The notes: generated by a model not told the origin, from the letters alone. 64,000 bases of DNA from Anaerocolumna sp. (GCA_029256725.1 JAQSXJ010000019.1:1-64000); one strand, 5' to 3'; positions 7,518-16,547 are shown, numbered from the stretch's first letter. A program made the numbers and translations.

Positions 7518-10130
7518 TCAATTCTTAGGTTTTCGGTAATAGGTATTCTCAAGGGGATATTTATAACGGAAGATGCCATCTTTCTTATAATAGGCGTTCT
7601 GACAGGCAGGTGCCCCCAATACACATACGATTTCCCCTACTCCTTTTGCTCCAAAAGCGATATCTGGATTATTCTTTCCAAGAAGATAAGTCTCTACAAG
7701 AGGCATCTGGTTTGCCTTAAATAATCCAAGGGTACCAAGCTTGACTTGAGGGATTCCGTTTTTTAATGGAAAATCCTCAGTAAGAGCATAGCCAAGTCCC
7801 ATAGCTACCCCTCCTTCCACCTGCCCTTCCGCTGACAGAGGATTTATTGCTCTTCCTATGTCATGGGCTGCTACAACTTTAATAACCTTTCCTTCTTTAT
7901 CAATGATAAAGAGTTGGGTAGCATAGCCATAGGCTACATGGCTTACTGGATTAATTTTAGAAGAACCTATAGGATCGGTTTTGTATTCAAATTCCCCTAT
8001 ATATTCCTTATCCTCAAGGTCAGATAGTTTATTACCTTTTTCCAAATCCATTTTCAATTTGATTGCCGCTCTTCTGGCTGCTTCTCCAGCAAATACTGTC
8101 TGCCGGGATGCAGTTGTGGTACCTGAGTCTGGCGTATATCTGGTATCGGGATGTTCTACTATAATATCAGAAGGTAACAGTCCTGTGGCTTCGCAGACCA
8201 TTTGCAGAAGTACCGTTTGAATTCCCTGTCCGATAGCACCGGCAGAAGATCTTGCATGTACTTTTCCGTCAATTATTTTTAAGTTACAGCGGCCGATATC
8301 TTGAACTCCTACACCGACACCGGCATTTTTCATAGCTGAGGCTATTCCCACATAGTAATCCGGATCATTTTCGTATTTCTCAAAATCAACCTTAACAGCT
8401 TCCAGAGTTTCAACCATAGCTGTACCTTCATCGGCTATCTGCCCGTTAGGCAGTGACTGACCAGGTTTAATTGCATTAAGGTAACGAATCTCCCAGCCTG
8501 TGATCCCTACTGCTTCTGCCAGCTGATTTATCAGGCATTCAACTACTGCACAGGATTGTGTTACGCCAAAACCTCGAAAGGCTCCCCCGGGAGGATTATT
8601 TGTAAAATAGGCATTGCCTTCTACATCGATATTCTGATAGTTATAAGGACCTCCGATATGGGTACAGGCTCTTTGCAGTACCGGCCCTCCAAGAGAAGCA
8701 TATGCACCGGTATCAGAAGTCAGTCTTGCCTGCATTCCCTGTAAGATTCCAGCCTCATCGCAGCCGATTTTACAGTAGATTTCCATGGCATGTCTTTTGG
8801 GATGGTAATTTATACTTTCCTGTCTGCTAAAGAATACTTTAACAGGCCGTTTAGTAAGATAGGCACACAGGGCTGCCTGATGCTGTACACTCATATCCTC
8901 TTTTCCACCAAAGCCACCGCCCACAACTGCACTTTGTATGCGCAGCTTCTCCATGGGAAATCCAAGATAGCTACTTATCTCATGATACTCATCATAAATC
9001 CCCTGGCCACCTGTTATTACCAAAATACCATCACCGTCAGGAACTCCAATGGCAGTTTCAGGCTCCATAAATGCATGTTCCGTAGGGGGAAGGGTAAAGG
9101 TCCCTTCGGCAATATATTTTGAATTCGCAAGAGCAGCTTCTGCATCCCCTCTTTTTACTTCTTCGTGGTCAAATAAATTGTTTTCCGGAATAATGAACCT
9201 GCCAAACTGCGTGAAACCTTCTCCATGAATCTGGTGGGCACCGGGTATTTTAGCTTCTTCTGCCGTACAGATCGGTATCATTTCCTCATACTCGACTTCT
9301 ACTGCCTTAGCAGCAGCTATAGCCTGTTCCTTCGTCTCAGCCACTACCATAGCCAGCGTATCACCACAGCACTTCGTTTCTTCACCCACAGCAATCATAC
9401 CCGGCCAATCCTGTGCCAGATGTCCGATATACCGTTTCCCAGGAATATCTTTTGCCGTATAAACTGCGATTACTCCAGGCATTAACAAGGCTTTTGAAGA
9501 ATCGATTGAAAGAACTTTTGCTCTTGCATATTTACTAAAGACATTCTTTCCATACAGCATTCCCTCGAAGCTGTAATCGTCTGCATATCTGGCAGTTCCA
9601 AGTGTTTTTGGAACTGCATCAATACGACAGGTCTTCTCACCGACTTTGCCGGTCTGGGTCAATTCCGGAACTTCTGAATTCTCTCTTAAAAACTGAGCCG
9701 CTAACAGGATTCCGTCCTCTATCTTCTTATAGCCTGTACATCTACAGATATTCGTTCGAATCGCCAGCTTAACCTCCTCTCTGGTAGGATTCGGATTCTG
9801 GTCAATCAGACACTTTCCGCTTATAAACATTCCCGGAATGCAGAACCCACATTGTACTGCTCCGCTGGCTGCAAAAGAATAGGAAAATACCTCTTTTTCT
9901 CTTTTTGTAAATCCTTCTATGGTCAGAATCTTTTTCCCTTCCAGTCTGGAAAGCTTCTGGATACAGGCTCTTGCTGTCTTGCCGTCAATTATTACCGTAC
10001 AGGTACCACAGGCACCTTCCTTGCAGCCATTTTTTACAGAGGTAATCCCAAGTACATCCCGCAGGTAATCCATCAATGCCATATCAGTGTCCCACTGATA
10101 CTCTTGTCCGTTAATGTTTACTATGTTCAT
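7518..10130 (-). CDS. Selenium-dependent xanthine dehydrogenase, fused [2Fe-2S] and Mo-binding domains
   Basis: Residues 1-150 carry both [2Fe-2S] motifs (GCKEGACGTCTV with a further Cys at ARAC, then QCGFCIPG and NICRCTGY). The rest is a complete molybdopterin-binding xanthine oxidase-type subunit with GGGFGGKEDM, AFRGFGVTQS and the catalytic-Glu motif GAKGVGEIV near the C-terminus. The N-terminal fusion, the lack of a FAD domain and the neighbours yqeB, mocA, yqeC and selD match the Se-dependent xanthine dehydrogenase family (TIGR03311 type). In Enterococcus faecalis that enzyme needs SelD, selenium and molybdenum. The likely reaction is xanthine to urate or a related purine hydroxylation. 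I place the start at the ATG at 10130, one base after the yqeB stop. It is the last gene of the operon. Confidence 0.88.
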   Translation of the reverse strand: MNIVNINGQEYQWDTDMALMDYLRDVLGITSVKNGCKEGACGTCTVIIDGKTARACIQKLSRLEGKKILTIEGFTKREKEVFSYSFAASGAVQCGFCIPGMFISGKCLIDQNPNPTREEVKLAIRTNICRCTGYKKIEDGILLAAQFLRENSEVPELTQTGKVGEKTCRIDAVPKTLGTARYADDYSFEGMLYGKNVFSKYARAKVLSIDSSKALLMPGVIAVYTAKDIPGKRYIGHLAQDWPGMIAVGEETKCCGDTLAMVVAETKEQAIAAAKAVEVEYEEMIPICTAEEAKIPGAHQIHGEGFTQFGRFIIPENNLFDHEEVKRGDAEAALANSKYIAEGTFTLPPTEHAFMEPETAIGVPDGDGILVITGGQGIYDEYHEISSYLGFPMEKLRIQSAVVGGGFGGKEDMSVQHQAALCAYLTKRPVKVFFSRQESINYHPKRHAMEIYCKIGCDEAGILQGMQARLTSDTGAYASLGGPVLQRACTHIGGPYNYQNIDVEGNAYFTNNPPGGAFRGFGVTQSCAVVECLINQLAEAVGITGWEIRYLNAIKPGQSLPNGQIADEGTAMVETLEAVKVDFEKYENDPDYYVGIASAMKNAGVGVGVQDIGRCNLKIIDGKVHARSSAGAIGQGIQTVLLQMVCEATGLLPSDIIVEHPDTRYTPDSGTTTASRQTVFAGEAARRAAIKLKMDLEKGNKLSDLEDKEYIGEFEYKTDPIGSSKINPVSHVAYGYATQLFIIDKEGKVIKVVAAHDIGRAINPLSAEGQVEGGVAMGLGYALTEDFPLKNGIPQVKLGTLGLFKANQMPLVETYLLGKNNPDIAFGAKGVGEIVCVLGAPACQNAYYKKDGIFRYKYPLENTYYRKPKN

Positions 10131-10131
10131 A

Positions 10132-10944
10132 TCAGTTCTCACTTTCTTTACTTAAAAAGTACATGATTGCTTCTAAGACTCCTCCCCCGATGGCACGGGC
10201 CTTATCGGATATGGAATAGCAGTATTCGATTTTACACCTTGGATCCACATCTCCAATCTTCAGATTTTTCTTTACTGACAATCCATCTGTTATCAATCCG
10301 CGCAAAACGCCATCAAGACTTGATATAACCGGCAGGTTATCAACATAAGCAATGATATCGCCACACTTAACATTGGTGCAGATATCCCGTACATTGCGAA
10401 TCACTCCATCCGCCGGAGCTCTTAAGATACGCTGGTAGTCGAATCCGCCGATAACTCCGGGAACTCCGGTATCCGGTTCTGCAGAGCCTTCAAGGAACAC
10501 TCTGCCAAGGTTATGACCTCTGTTGGTCTCAATTACTGCGTCCACATCCTCTCCGGCACAAAAGCCCGGCCCTAATCCTATTACAATAGGTGCCATACCC
10601 CTGTGGGTACCAAGATTTCTTTTCGCTAATATGGCATCAACTACGATTTTAGGCTTTAACGCCAGAAGGCATTCTCCATCAGGATCTATCAGTATGGGTA
10701 TAATACCAGCCTCTAGGCATTGTAAAACCTCTGAAACTCCCTTTACTTTCATTGCCTTGATACCCTCAACTGTAGCAGTTCCCTCAAATACTGCTTCTGC
10801 ATAAGCTACTGTTAGCCTTATTACTGTTGGCTTCTCTATTTCCAGTATTACAACCTGAAAGCCGCTCATTATCAGCCGGTGTACCACTCCTGAGGCCAGA
10901 TCTCCTCCCCCTCTGACAACGACCAGTTTATTCTGTCTTTCCAT
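10132..10944 (-). CDS. yqeB: YqeB, selenium-dependent molybdenum hydroxylase maturation protein
   Basis: The protein of about 270 residues begins LVVVRGGGDLASGVVHRL, a Rossmann-like glycine motif typical of YqeB (EF2563 family). That family occurs only in genomes with the labile selenium cofactor of molybdenum hydroxylases. Other conserved stretches are VDAILAKRN, GLGPGFCAGEDVDAVIETNRGHNLGRV and ILRAPADGVI. I prefer the ATG at 10944 over one 11 codons upstream, because GGAG stands directly before it. It overlaps the mocA-like gene by 17 bases. The exact chemistry is unknown; a role in moving or inserting selenium into the Mo cofactor is inferred from co-occurrence. Confidence 0.88.
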   Translation of the reverse strand: MERQNKLVVVRGGGDLASGVVHRLIMSGFQVVILEIEKPTVIRLTVAYAEAVFEGTATVEGIKAMKVKGVSEVLQCLEAGIIPILIDPDGECLLALKPKIVVDAILAKRNLGTHRGMAPIVIGLGPGFCAGEDVDAVIETNRGHNLGRVFLEGSAEPDTGVPGVIGGFDYQRILRAPADGVIRNVRDICTNVKCGDIIAYVDNLPVISSLDGVLRGLITDGLSVKKNLKIGDVDPRCKIEYCYSISDKARAIGGGVLEAIMYFLSKESEN

Positions 10945-11728
10945 GTAACTCCGATATCCTTTCAGCCTGTACAGCATTGTATTCTTCTTTTGTATCTATA
11001 TCCCGTCCGATTTCTATATCTGTTATTGGCACTTCCCAAACTTCACTACTGTTCTGCCGGATAATAATACGTCCTCCGACATCCCCTTCCAGCTTCTTTA
11101 ATTCTTCCACCCATTTGGTGGAGAAGATAACAGGATTCCCTCTGTTAGCGCCATATATTGGGACGATAATGGAACCCTTCCCTTCAGTAAAAGCATCGTC
11201 AAGCCTTCTTATCGTCCCTTCATTAAGAAACGGCTGATCACCAACGAAAAACATGATTCCTTCTTTGCCTTCTCGGTTTGTATTTAGATTTTCTTTATTA
11301 CTGTTTTCTATATCTCGGTTTTCTTTATCTTGGTTTTCTTTATCTTGGCTTTCTTTATCTTGGTTTTCTATAACTTGGTTTTCTATAACTTGGTTTTCTA
11401 TAACTTGGTTTTCTATAACTTGGTTTTCTATAACTTGGTTTTCTATAACTTGGTTTTGAAACAATGTTTCTACTACCAGTTTTATTGAGGTACTTAAACC
11501 TTCTTCTGCATGAGTGTTATGAACAAATATGAAATCAGATGTCGAGGCAGAAGCCTGAACAGCCTTCTTTACCTCTTCATCAGAGTATACCAGCACCTTC
11601 TGCCGAAATTCATATGTTCCTACCAGTTCTGCTGTATGCAGAATCATGGGTTTGTTATTAATTTTCTCTAAAAGCTTCTTCCCGCCGAATCTTTTTGATA
11701 ACCCGGCTGCTAATATTACAGCAATCAT
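10928..11728 (-). CDS. mocA: MocA/YgfJ-like nucleotidyltransferase with an inserted pentapeptide repeat
   Basis: The N-terminus IAVILAAGLSKRFGGKKLL is the signature of MobA-like NTP transferases (nucleotide-binding loop). GDQPF at about 163-167 supplies the metal-binding Asp, and the C-terminus (NRGNPVIFSTK...GRDIDTKEEY) is complete. MocA enzymes add CMP to molybdopterin, and this branch (YgfJ type) goes with Se-dependent hydroxylases. About 60 residues (roughly 91-150) are a low-complexity insertion of repeated NQVIE/NQDKE pentapeptides, so the protein has 266 residues instead of about 200. The repeat lies in a loop before the GDQP motif and keeps the frame, so the enzyme may still fold. It shares an ATGA overlap with yqeC. 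Confidence 0.85.
   Translation of the reverse strand: MIAVILAAGLSKRFGGKKLLEKINNKPMILHTAELVGTYEFRQKVLVYSDEEVKKAVQASASTSDFIFVHNTHAEEGLSTSIKLVVETLFQNQVIENQVIENQVIENQVIENQVIENQVIENQDKESQDKENQDKENRDIENSNKENLNTNREGKEGIMFFVGDQPFLNEGTIRRLDDAFTEGKGSIIVPIYGANRGNPVIFSTKWVEELKKLEGDVGGRIIIRQNSSEVWEVPITDIEIGRDIDTKEEYNAVQAERISELHGKTE
11304..11453 (-). repeat. 15 bp minisatellite inside mocA (about ten units)
   Basis: Six identical units TTTTCTATAACTTGG (plus strand) run from 11364 to 11453. Four diverged units (TTTTCTTTATCTTGG type) run from 11304 to 11363, and a further decayed unit lies at 11289-11303. The period equals five codons, so copy-number change leaves the reading frame intact. Confidence 0.95.
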
Positions 11729-12465
11729 AAAATACTCCCTTTAATAAGCTCTATTACAGGTTCCTCTTCTCTAACCGCTCCGATGATTACCCTGTTTATA
11801 GTCTCACTTTCTCTTAATACAGTATAACCGATTCTAATTGCTGTTTCTTTCGTTCTTTCATTGAATACTTTATTAAGAAGCAGAACTTTTCTGGCAGAGA
11901 CAGGACAATTCTTAAATAATCCCTGTGGATGACATGCAAGTTTAACTATAACTTCCTCATCCACAATACCGTTAACAGAGTTCGTAAGCACGGTCAAGAT
12001 TTCAGGTCTGTGTACATTGGTTTCTGTAATTTCCATACCAAATGCATCCATACCAATAACACCAATCATGATATCTGTAGTATCAGGAATTACCGGTTCA
12101 TGTTCAGCCGGTGCTTTAATTGGTCGCCCCTTGGAGCCGTCTGCTTCCACCAGTATGTAAGCATACTGATGGATGTAAGCATACTGATTGTCAGTATAGA
12201 TTCTTTCTGCCGCCTCTTTTGAGATTCCTTTTAATTTACCTTCTGCTGTAACGTGGTCACCTAACACGGAAATATTGGGATTATTAATTTCTGTAGGATT
12301 ATACATTGCCGTTGTAGTGGTTATCAGTACCTTCTTACCTTCCCCTGCCAGTTCATATGCCAGTGTGAAAAGTGAAGAAGTTTTACCGCCTCCCCCCACA
12401 ATGCTTATCATTATGGCTTTCCTATTATCCCGCTCCAGTTCTAATGCTGTTGTAAGTCTCATCAT
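11725..12465 (-). CDS. yqeC: YqeC, selenium-dependent hydroxylase accessory protein
   Basis: The 246-residue protein shows a P-loop-like SIVGGGGKTSSLFTLAYELAGEGKKVLITTTTAMY at about 20-55 and VEADGSKGRPIKAPAEHEPVIP in the middle, both typical of YqeC (TIGR03172). It is one of the markers of the labile selenium cofactor system, and a nucleotide-dependent role in cofactor maturation is inferred. An 18 bp tandem duplication (12155-12190) inserts six residues (QYAYIH then QYAYIL) right before the conserved VEADGSKG. It lies between the YedF-like gene and mocA. Confidence 0.88.
   Translation of the reverse strand: MMRLTTALELERDNRKAIMISIVGGGGKTSSLFTLAYELAGEGKKVLITTTTAMYNPTEINNPNISVLGDHVTAEGKLKGISKEAAERIYTDNQYAYIHQYAYILVEADGSKGRPIKAPAEHEPVIPDTTDIMIGVIGMDAFGMEITETNVHRPEILTVLTNSVNGIVDEEVIVKLACHPQGLFKNCPVSARKVLLLNKVFNERTKETAIRIGYTVLRESETINRVIIGAVREEEPVIELIKGSIL
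12155..12190 (-). repeat. 18 bp tandem duplication inside yqeC
   Basis: ATGTAAGCATACTGATGG and ATGTAAGCATACTGATTG lie back to back and differ at one base. The duplication keeps the frame. Confidence 0.9.
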
Positions 12466-12516
12466 AAACTCTTTTCTTAGGTTTACTCTCCGAAGAATAA
12501 TATATCTTTTCGGTAT

Positions 12517-12852
12517 TTAAATGGTTATGGCCTTGTCTGCCTGCATGAGCAGAGAACAGATTTCCTCCATATTGCTGACTCTCCCGGTTCTAATGCTATT
12601 CTTTAAGTTATAAAAGTCCACACAGGTACCGCAGGCTAAGATATCTACTCCGCTGCTGTTAAGACCATCCATAGCATCTAGTGCTTCTGAGCCTTCCGCA
12701 ATCAATTTCACTGCGGAATTGTATAATATAATAGCATCCGGTTTCTTCTCCTGTGCCCATAACTTTCTCAGGAATACTCCTGTAAGAGTTTTACCAAGCT
12801 CATCATTACCTTTCCCCATAAACTCGCTGTTAATAATTATTAATTCACTCAT
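12517..12852 (-). CDS. YedF-like selenium-metabolism protein, DsrE domain only
   Basis: The 111-residue protein matches the C-terminal DsrE-like half of YedF: opening ELIIINSEFMGKGNDELGKTL, then GVDILACGTCVDFYNLK with two Cys, then GRVSNMEEICSLLMQADKAI. Typical YedF proteins are about 190-200 residues with an N-terminal TusA/SirA domain carrying CP. That domain is absent here, and no TusA-like frame is seen in the 54 bases before selD. The Cys pair probably handles sulfur or selenium for the SelD-dependent pathway. It sits between selD and yqeC in the operon. Confidence 0.82.
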   Translation of the reverse strand: MSELIIINSEFMGKGNDELGKTLTGVFLRKLWAQEKKPDAIILYNSAVKLIAEGSEALDAMDGLNSSGVDILACGTCVDFYNLKNSIRTGRVSNMEEICSLLMQADKAITI

Positions 12853-12906
12853 ACTTTACATCCTTTGCAGATCATACGCAATTCGGCAATACTGCCGCTC
12901 CACTCT

Positions 12907-13986
12907 TTACTCTGCTTTCCCTTCGTAATAGGTTATATATTTATCTCCCTCTGCTTTTGGTAAAACTTCACCGATTATCTGACTTCTTAAGGTCTTCCTC
13001 TCTGCAAGCTCCTTCACCAATGCCTCCGCCTTTTCTTTCGGCACGGATATTAATAATCCGCCTGAGGTTTGAGGGTCAAATACCAGTGCTTTCTTCGTAT
13101 CAGAGATATTCCCTTCGAATTCCACCCATTTTTCGTAATGATTTCTGTTATTGTATCCGCCACCTGGTATACAATCCTTTTCAATCAGCTCTAATACTCC
13201 TTCCATAACCGGAAGTTCAGAGAGATTAATCCTGATGTTTACATTACTCGCAGCAGCTACCTCATAGGAATGCCCGGATAAACCGAACCCCGTTACATCT
13301 GTACAGGCATTTACTCCTATTTTCTGAGCAGCCTCAGACGCCGCTTTGTTTAGAGTACTCATAGAGGTTATTGATTCTGCCATCTGGGCTTCTTCAATAA
13401 TATTATTCTTAAAAGCAGTACTGATAACCCCCGTGCCGATGGGTTTCGTTAAGATAAGAACATCTCCTGGTCTGGCACCTCCATTGGTAAGCACCTTATC
13501 CGGATGTACAGAACCGGTTACAGAAACACCAAACTTTATTTCATTGTCTGTAACTGTATGACCTCCAAGAACTACCGCACCTGCTTCTGTCACTTTATCG
13601 AGTCCGCCCTGAAGAATTTCTGCATATACCTCCGGATCCAGTCCTGTGGAAAAACAGCAGATATTTAAAGCTGTTAAAGGTGTCCCTCCCATTGCATAAA
13701 CATCACTTAAGGCATTGGTTGCTGCTATTGCTCCAAAGGTATACGGATCATCTACAATAGGTGTAAAGAAATCCACTGTCTGAATCAGTGCATAATCGGG
13801 AGCAATTTTATAAACTCCTGCATCATCACAGGTACCAAAACCTACAATGAGATTGGGATCATCTTTTCTTTCCTGCATGTTCATATGTGCCATGACCTTC
13901 GCCAGATTTCCGGGGCCGAACTTTGCTGCACAGCCAGCCTTGGTAGACATGGTAGTTAATCGTACTTTGTTATTTTCTTCTTTCAT
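12907..13986 (-). CDS. selD: Selenide, water dikinase (selenophosphate synthase)
   Basis: SelD makes selenophosphate from selenide and ATP. The active-site motif is TKAGCAAKFGPG with Cys-19 and Lys-22, equivalent to Cys-17 and Lys-20 of E. coli, so this is a Cys and not a selenocysteine form. The second Cys of the E. coli GCGCK motif is Ala here. Other signatures are VGFGTCDDAGVYKI, QTVDFFTPIVDDPYTFGAIAATNALSDVYAMGG and TDVTGFGLSGHSYEVA. I choose the ATG at 13986 because GGAG stands 6 bases before it; a GTG at 14010 is the alternative. No selA, selB or Sec tRNA gene is in the window, so here SelD probably serves the Mo hydroxylase cofactor. Confidence 0.93.
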   Translation of the reverse strand: MKEENNKVRLTTMSTKAGCAAKFGPGNLAKVMAHMNMQERKDDPNLIVGFGTCDDAGVYKIAPDYALIQTVDFFTPIVDDPYTFGAIAATNALSDVYAMGGTPLTALNICCFSTGLDPEVYAEILQGGLDKVTEAGAVVLGGHTVTDNEIKFGVSVTGSVHPDKVLTNGGARPGDVLILTKPIGTGVISTAFKNNIIEEAQMAESITSMSTLNKAASEAAQKIGVNACTDVTGFGLSGHSYEVAAASNVNIRINLSELPVMEGVLELIEKDCIPGGGYNNRNHYEKWVEFEGNISDTKKALVFDPQTSGGLLISVPKEKAEALVKELAERKTLRSQIIGEVLPKAEGDKYITYYEGKAE

Positions 13987-14036
13987 TTCTTTCTCCATTT
14001 CTGTGTACACTTATTAATCTTATAATAGACCAGGTT

Positions 14037-14186
14037 GAGCACCTAATGTGCTTATTTTTTATTTTTTGTGAAGCTGCTCCTTCTTCACACCTTTCTACAT
14101 CACATTCAATTCTTGAAAAAGTTCTGAATGAGCACTTTCTGTGCTCATTTTGGAGTTTTTCTGTGTGAAGATGCTCTTCTTCACAC
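14037..14186 (-). repeat. Duplicated double-hairpin module between the Mo subunit and selD
   Basis: Four perfect short stems occur in two similar pairs: GTGTGAAG/CTTCACAC (14163-14186) with ATGAGCAC/GTGCTCAT (14128-14148), then GTGAAG/CTTCAC (14068-14088) with AGCAC/GTGCT (14038-14052). The first hairpin includes the stop codon of the upstream gene. The pairs are about 95 bp apart and look like a tandem duplication. They may tune mRNA processing or coupling inside the operon. Confidence 0.75.
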
Positions 14187-16547
14187 TTTCCGATTGATTT
14201 CACGCCATACCTTTTCCGGGGTTGCCGGTATACTTAAATCCACAGGATACCTCCCCGTAGAACTAAGGGCATCTACAATTGCAAAAAACACCGATTCGCC
14301 GTAAACAAAGGGTGGTTCACCGATTGCCTTGGAGCGTTTGATACCCTGTTCGTTGATACTTCCTTCCAGCAGTTCCACATGAAGTTCCTCCGGCACATCT
14401 CCGATTGTAGGTATTTTATAGGTTGCCGGTGAGCTGCTTAATAGTCTTCCTTTATCATTATACACCAATTCCTCCATAGTCGCCCAGCCCAAACCCTGCA
14501 AAAATGCTCCCTGTACCTGACCAATATCCACTCTTGGATTAATACTGCAGCCACAATCATGTAGAATATAGGCATAATCAAGGCTAGTGTGTCCCGTTAA
14601 TAAGTCTATCGTTACTTCACTTACTGCTGCACCAAAAACATAGTACAGAAAGGGATGCCCCTGCCCCTTCTCCCTGTCAAAATGGATTCCTGGCGTTGCA
14701 TAAAACCCATGGGCGGACAGATCAATTCTTTCAAAGTATGCCTTTTTTATCAGTTCCTTAAAAGAAATTAGCGGATTATTATAATCTGTGCTGTCATTTA
14801 CTACTGGGTATATAGTTCCATTTTCAAAAATCAATTCATAAGTCGGGTAGAGTCTGCCTGCTAATTCCCTTAGTCTCTTCATAATCTCAAAGGAAGCATT
14901 CTCCACTGCATGACCGTTTAAGTCACAGCCGGAAGAAGCTGCAGTAGGTGAAGTGTTAGCCACTCGCTTCGTATTATTACTTTCTATACGGATGTATTGT
15001 AACGGTACTCCGAAATTCGTAGCAGCTATCTGAGCAATTTTTGTATTTACCTCCTGACCCATTTCAATAGCTCCATGGGTTACAGAGATAGAACCGTCAA
15101 GATAAATGTGTACAAGGGCACTTCCTTGATTTAAGTGGGCTGCTGTAAAGGATATACCGAATTTTACAGGCGTAACACCAATACCTTTCTTAAAATATTT
15201 ATTCTTCTCATTGAATTCTTTGATGTGTCTTCTTCTCTCATCCCAGTTACTGTCAATTCTTAATTTAGCAAAGACATTTTCAATATGCTCTGCATTAAGA
15301 ACTTCTTCACCGTAAGGCGCGATATCTCCTTGCCGGTATATATTCTTCATCCTGACATCGTAAGGATCCAATTCAAGAACATATGCGATTCTTTGAATTA
15401 CGCTCTCTATAGCAAAGATTCCCTGTGGTCCGCCAAATCCCCGAAAAGCAGTTGCCGGGTGAAGATTTGTCTTACAGGGCCTTCCGATAATTCGGATGTT
15501 GTCAATTCGGTAGCTGTTCTCAGCATGGAGCATGGCACGTTCCAGAACAGAGGTGCTGACATCAGCAACTGCACCGCAATTGGAATTGAGTTCTACCTCA
15601 TAAGCTAATATTTTACCTTCATTATCAAATGCAACCCTGTAATAATTTTCAAAAGCATGCCTTTTACCGGTACACAGCATATCTTCATCTCTGGTAAGAA
15701 TTAATTCAGCCGGCCGCCCGGTATGATAAGCTGCAAGCGCTGCAATACAAGCCCATGGTGTAGCCTGTGACTCTTTGCCTCCAAAACCGCCTCCAAGCCT
15801 TTTAATGTCTACGGTGACCATATTCTGGGGGATCCCAAGAACATTAGCAGTCATTCTCTGTATTTCATTAGGATTCTGGGAAGAGGAATATACAGTAATT
15901 CCGCCATTGTCCTCGGGAATGGCAAGTGCACTCTGCGTCTCCAGATAAAAATGCTCCTGTCCTTCATTGCAGATAACACCTTCCAGATAATTAGGACAGT
16001 CAGCAAAGACTTCTTTCACATTTCCCCGCTCGATCTTTCTTACGGGACCTATAAACTGATTCTTTTCCAGAGCTTCCTTCACTGTTAATACCGGTGTTTC
16101 TTCTTCTATCACAAGGTCTATTAACTTAAGTGCCTCTTCTGCTATATTAGGGCTTTCTGCTGCAATGATGGCAACAGGTTCTCCTACAAAATGTACATGT
16201 CCCTGTGCCAGACAGACCTCATCCTGGATGATTCCACCAATCTGATTCTCACCGGGAATATCCTCTGCTGTAAGGACGGCATGCACTCCAAAAAGTTCCT
16301 TTGCTTTATGTGTATCAAGCTTTCCAATCTTGCCATGTGCTATGGGACTTGGCAGAAATTTGACATAGAGCAGATTGCGTGGTTTTGGGATATCATCTAT
16401 AAACTGTGAACGGCCTGTCACATGGTCACGTCCGCTGATGTGCAGCGGTGAAGTTCCAACCTGCCCATATTGGTGCTGCCCATTTTGGGTCCTCCTATCT
16501 TGAGAGTCGCCCTGCCTGGTATTATTCGGATTCCATTCATTCTTCAT
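14181..16547 (-). CDS. Molybdenum hydroxylase large subunit (xanthine dehydrogenase type)
   Basis: The product of about 788 residues is a complete Mo-binding xanthine oxidase-family subunit: an aldehyde oxidase a/b hammerhead domain (HISGRDHVTGRSQFIDDI...) and a Moco-binding domain with GGGFGGKESQ, AFRGFGGPQG, GAIEMGQEVNTKIAQIA and the catalytic-Glu motif AIGEPPFVYGESVFF. The substrate cannot be fixed; xanthine or another purine or N-heterocycle is likely. I place the start at the ATG at 16547, 9 bases after AGGAGG, rather than upstream codons. It follows the [2Fe-2S]/FAD subunit. Whether it uses the selenium form of the cofactor is inferred from the operon. Confidence 0.87.
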   Translation of the reverse strand: MKNEWNPNNTRQGDSQDRRTQNGQHQYGQVGTSPLHISGRDHVTGRSQFIDDIPKPRNLLYVKFLPSPIAHGKIGKLDTHKAKELFGVHAVLTAEDIPGENQIGGIIQDEVCLAQGHVHFVGEPVAIIAAESPNIAEEALKLIDLVIEEETPVLTVKEALEKNQFIGPVRKIERGNVKEVFADCPNYLEGVICNEGQEHFYLETQSALAIPEDNGGITVYSSSQNPNEIQRMTANVLGIPQNMVTVDIKRLGGGFGGKESQATPWACIAALAAYHTGRPAELILTRDEDMLCTGKRHAFENYYRVAFDNEGKILAYEVELNSNCGAVADVSTSVLERAMLHAENSYRIDNIRIIGRPCKTNLHPATAFRGFGGPQGIFAIESVIQRIAYVLELDPYDVRMKNIYRQGDIAPYGEEVLNAEHIENVFAKLRIDSNWDERRRHIKEFNEKNKYFKKGIGVTPVKFGISFTAAHLNQGSALVHIYLDGSISVTHGAIEMGQEVNTKIAQIAATNFGVPLQYIRIESNNTKRVANTSPTAASSGCDLNGHAVENASFEIMKRLRELAGRLYPTYELIFENGTIYPVVNDSTDYNNPLISFKELIKKAYFERIDLSAHGFYATPGIHFDREKGQGHPFLYYVFGAAVSEVTIDLLTGHTSLDYAYILHDCGCSINPRVDIGQVQGAFLQGLGWATMEELVYNDKGRLLSSSPATYKIPTIGDVPEELHVELLEGSINEQGIKRSKAIGEPPFVYGESVFFAIVDALSSTGRYPVDLSIPATPEKVWREINRKV

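Noticed and set aside
11304-11453. CRISPR or mobile-element repeat
   Set aside because: The repeat has no spacers and is a coding minisatellite in frame with mocA.
11253-11459. Plus-strand frame of FSIT repeats
   Set aside because: It is the antisense reading of the 15 bp repeat in mocA and has no independent support.
12907-13986. Selenocysteine-containing SelD
   Set aside because: The active-site position is an ordinary Cys codon and there is no in-frame TGA.
13970-14203. Minus-strand frame of 77 codons between the Mo subunit and selD
   Set aside because: It is built from the hairpin modules, with no ribosome site and unusual composition. It overlaps the selD start.
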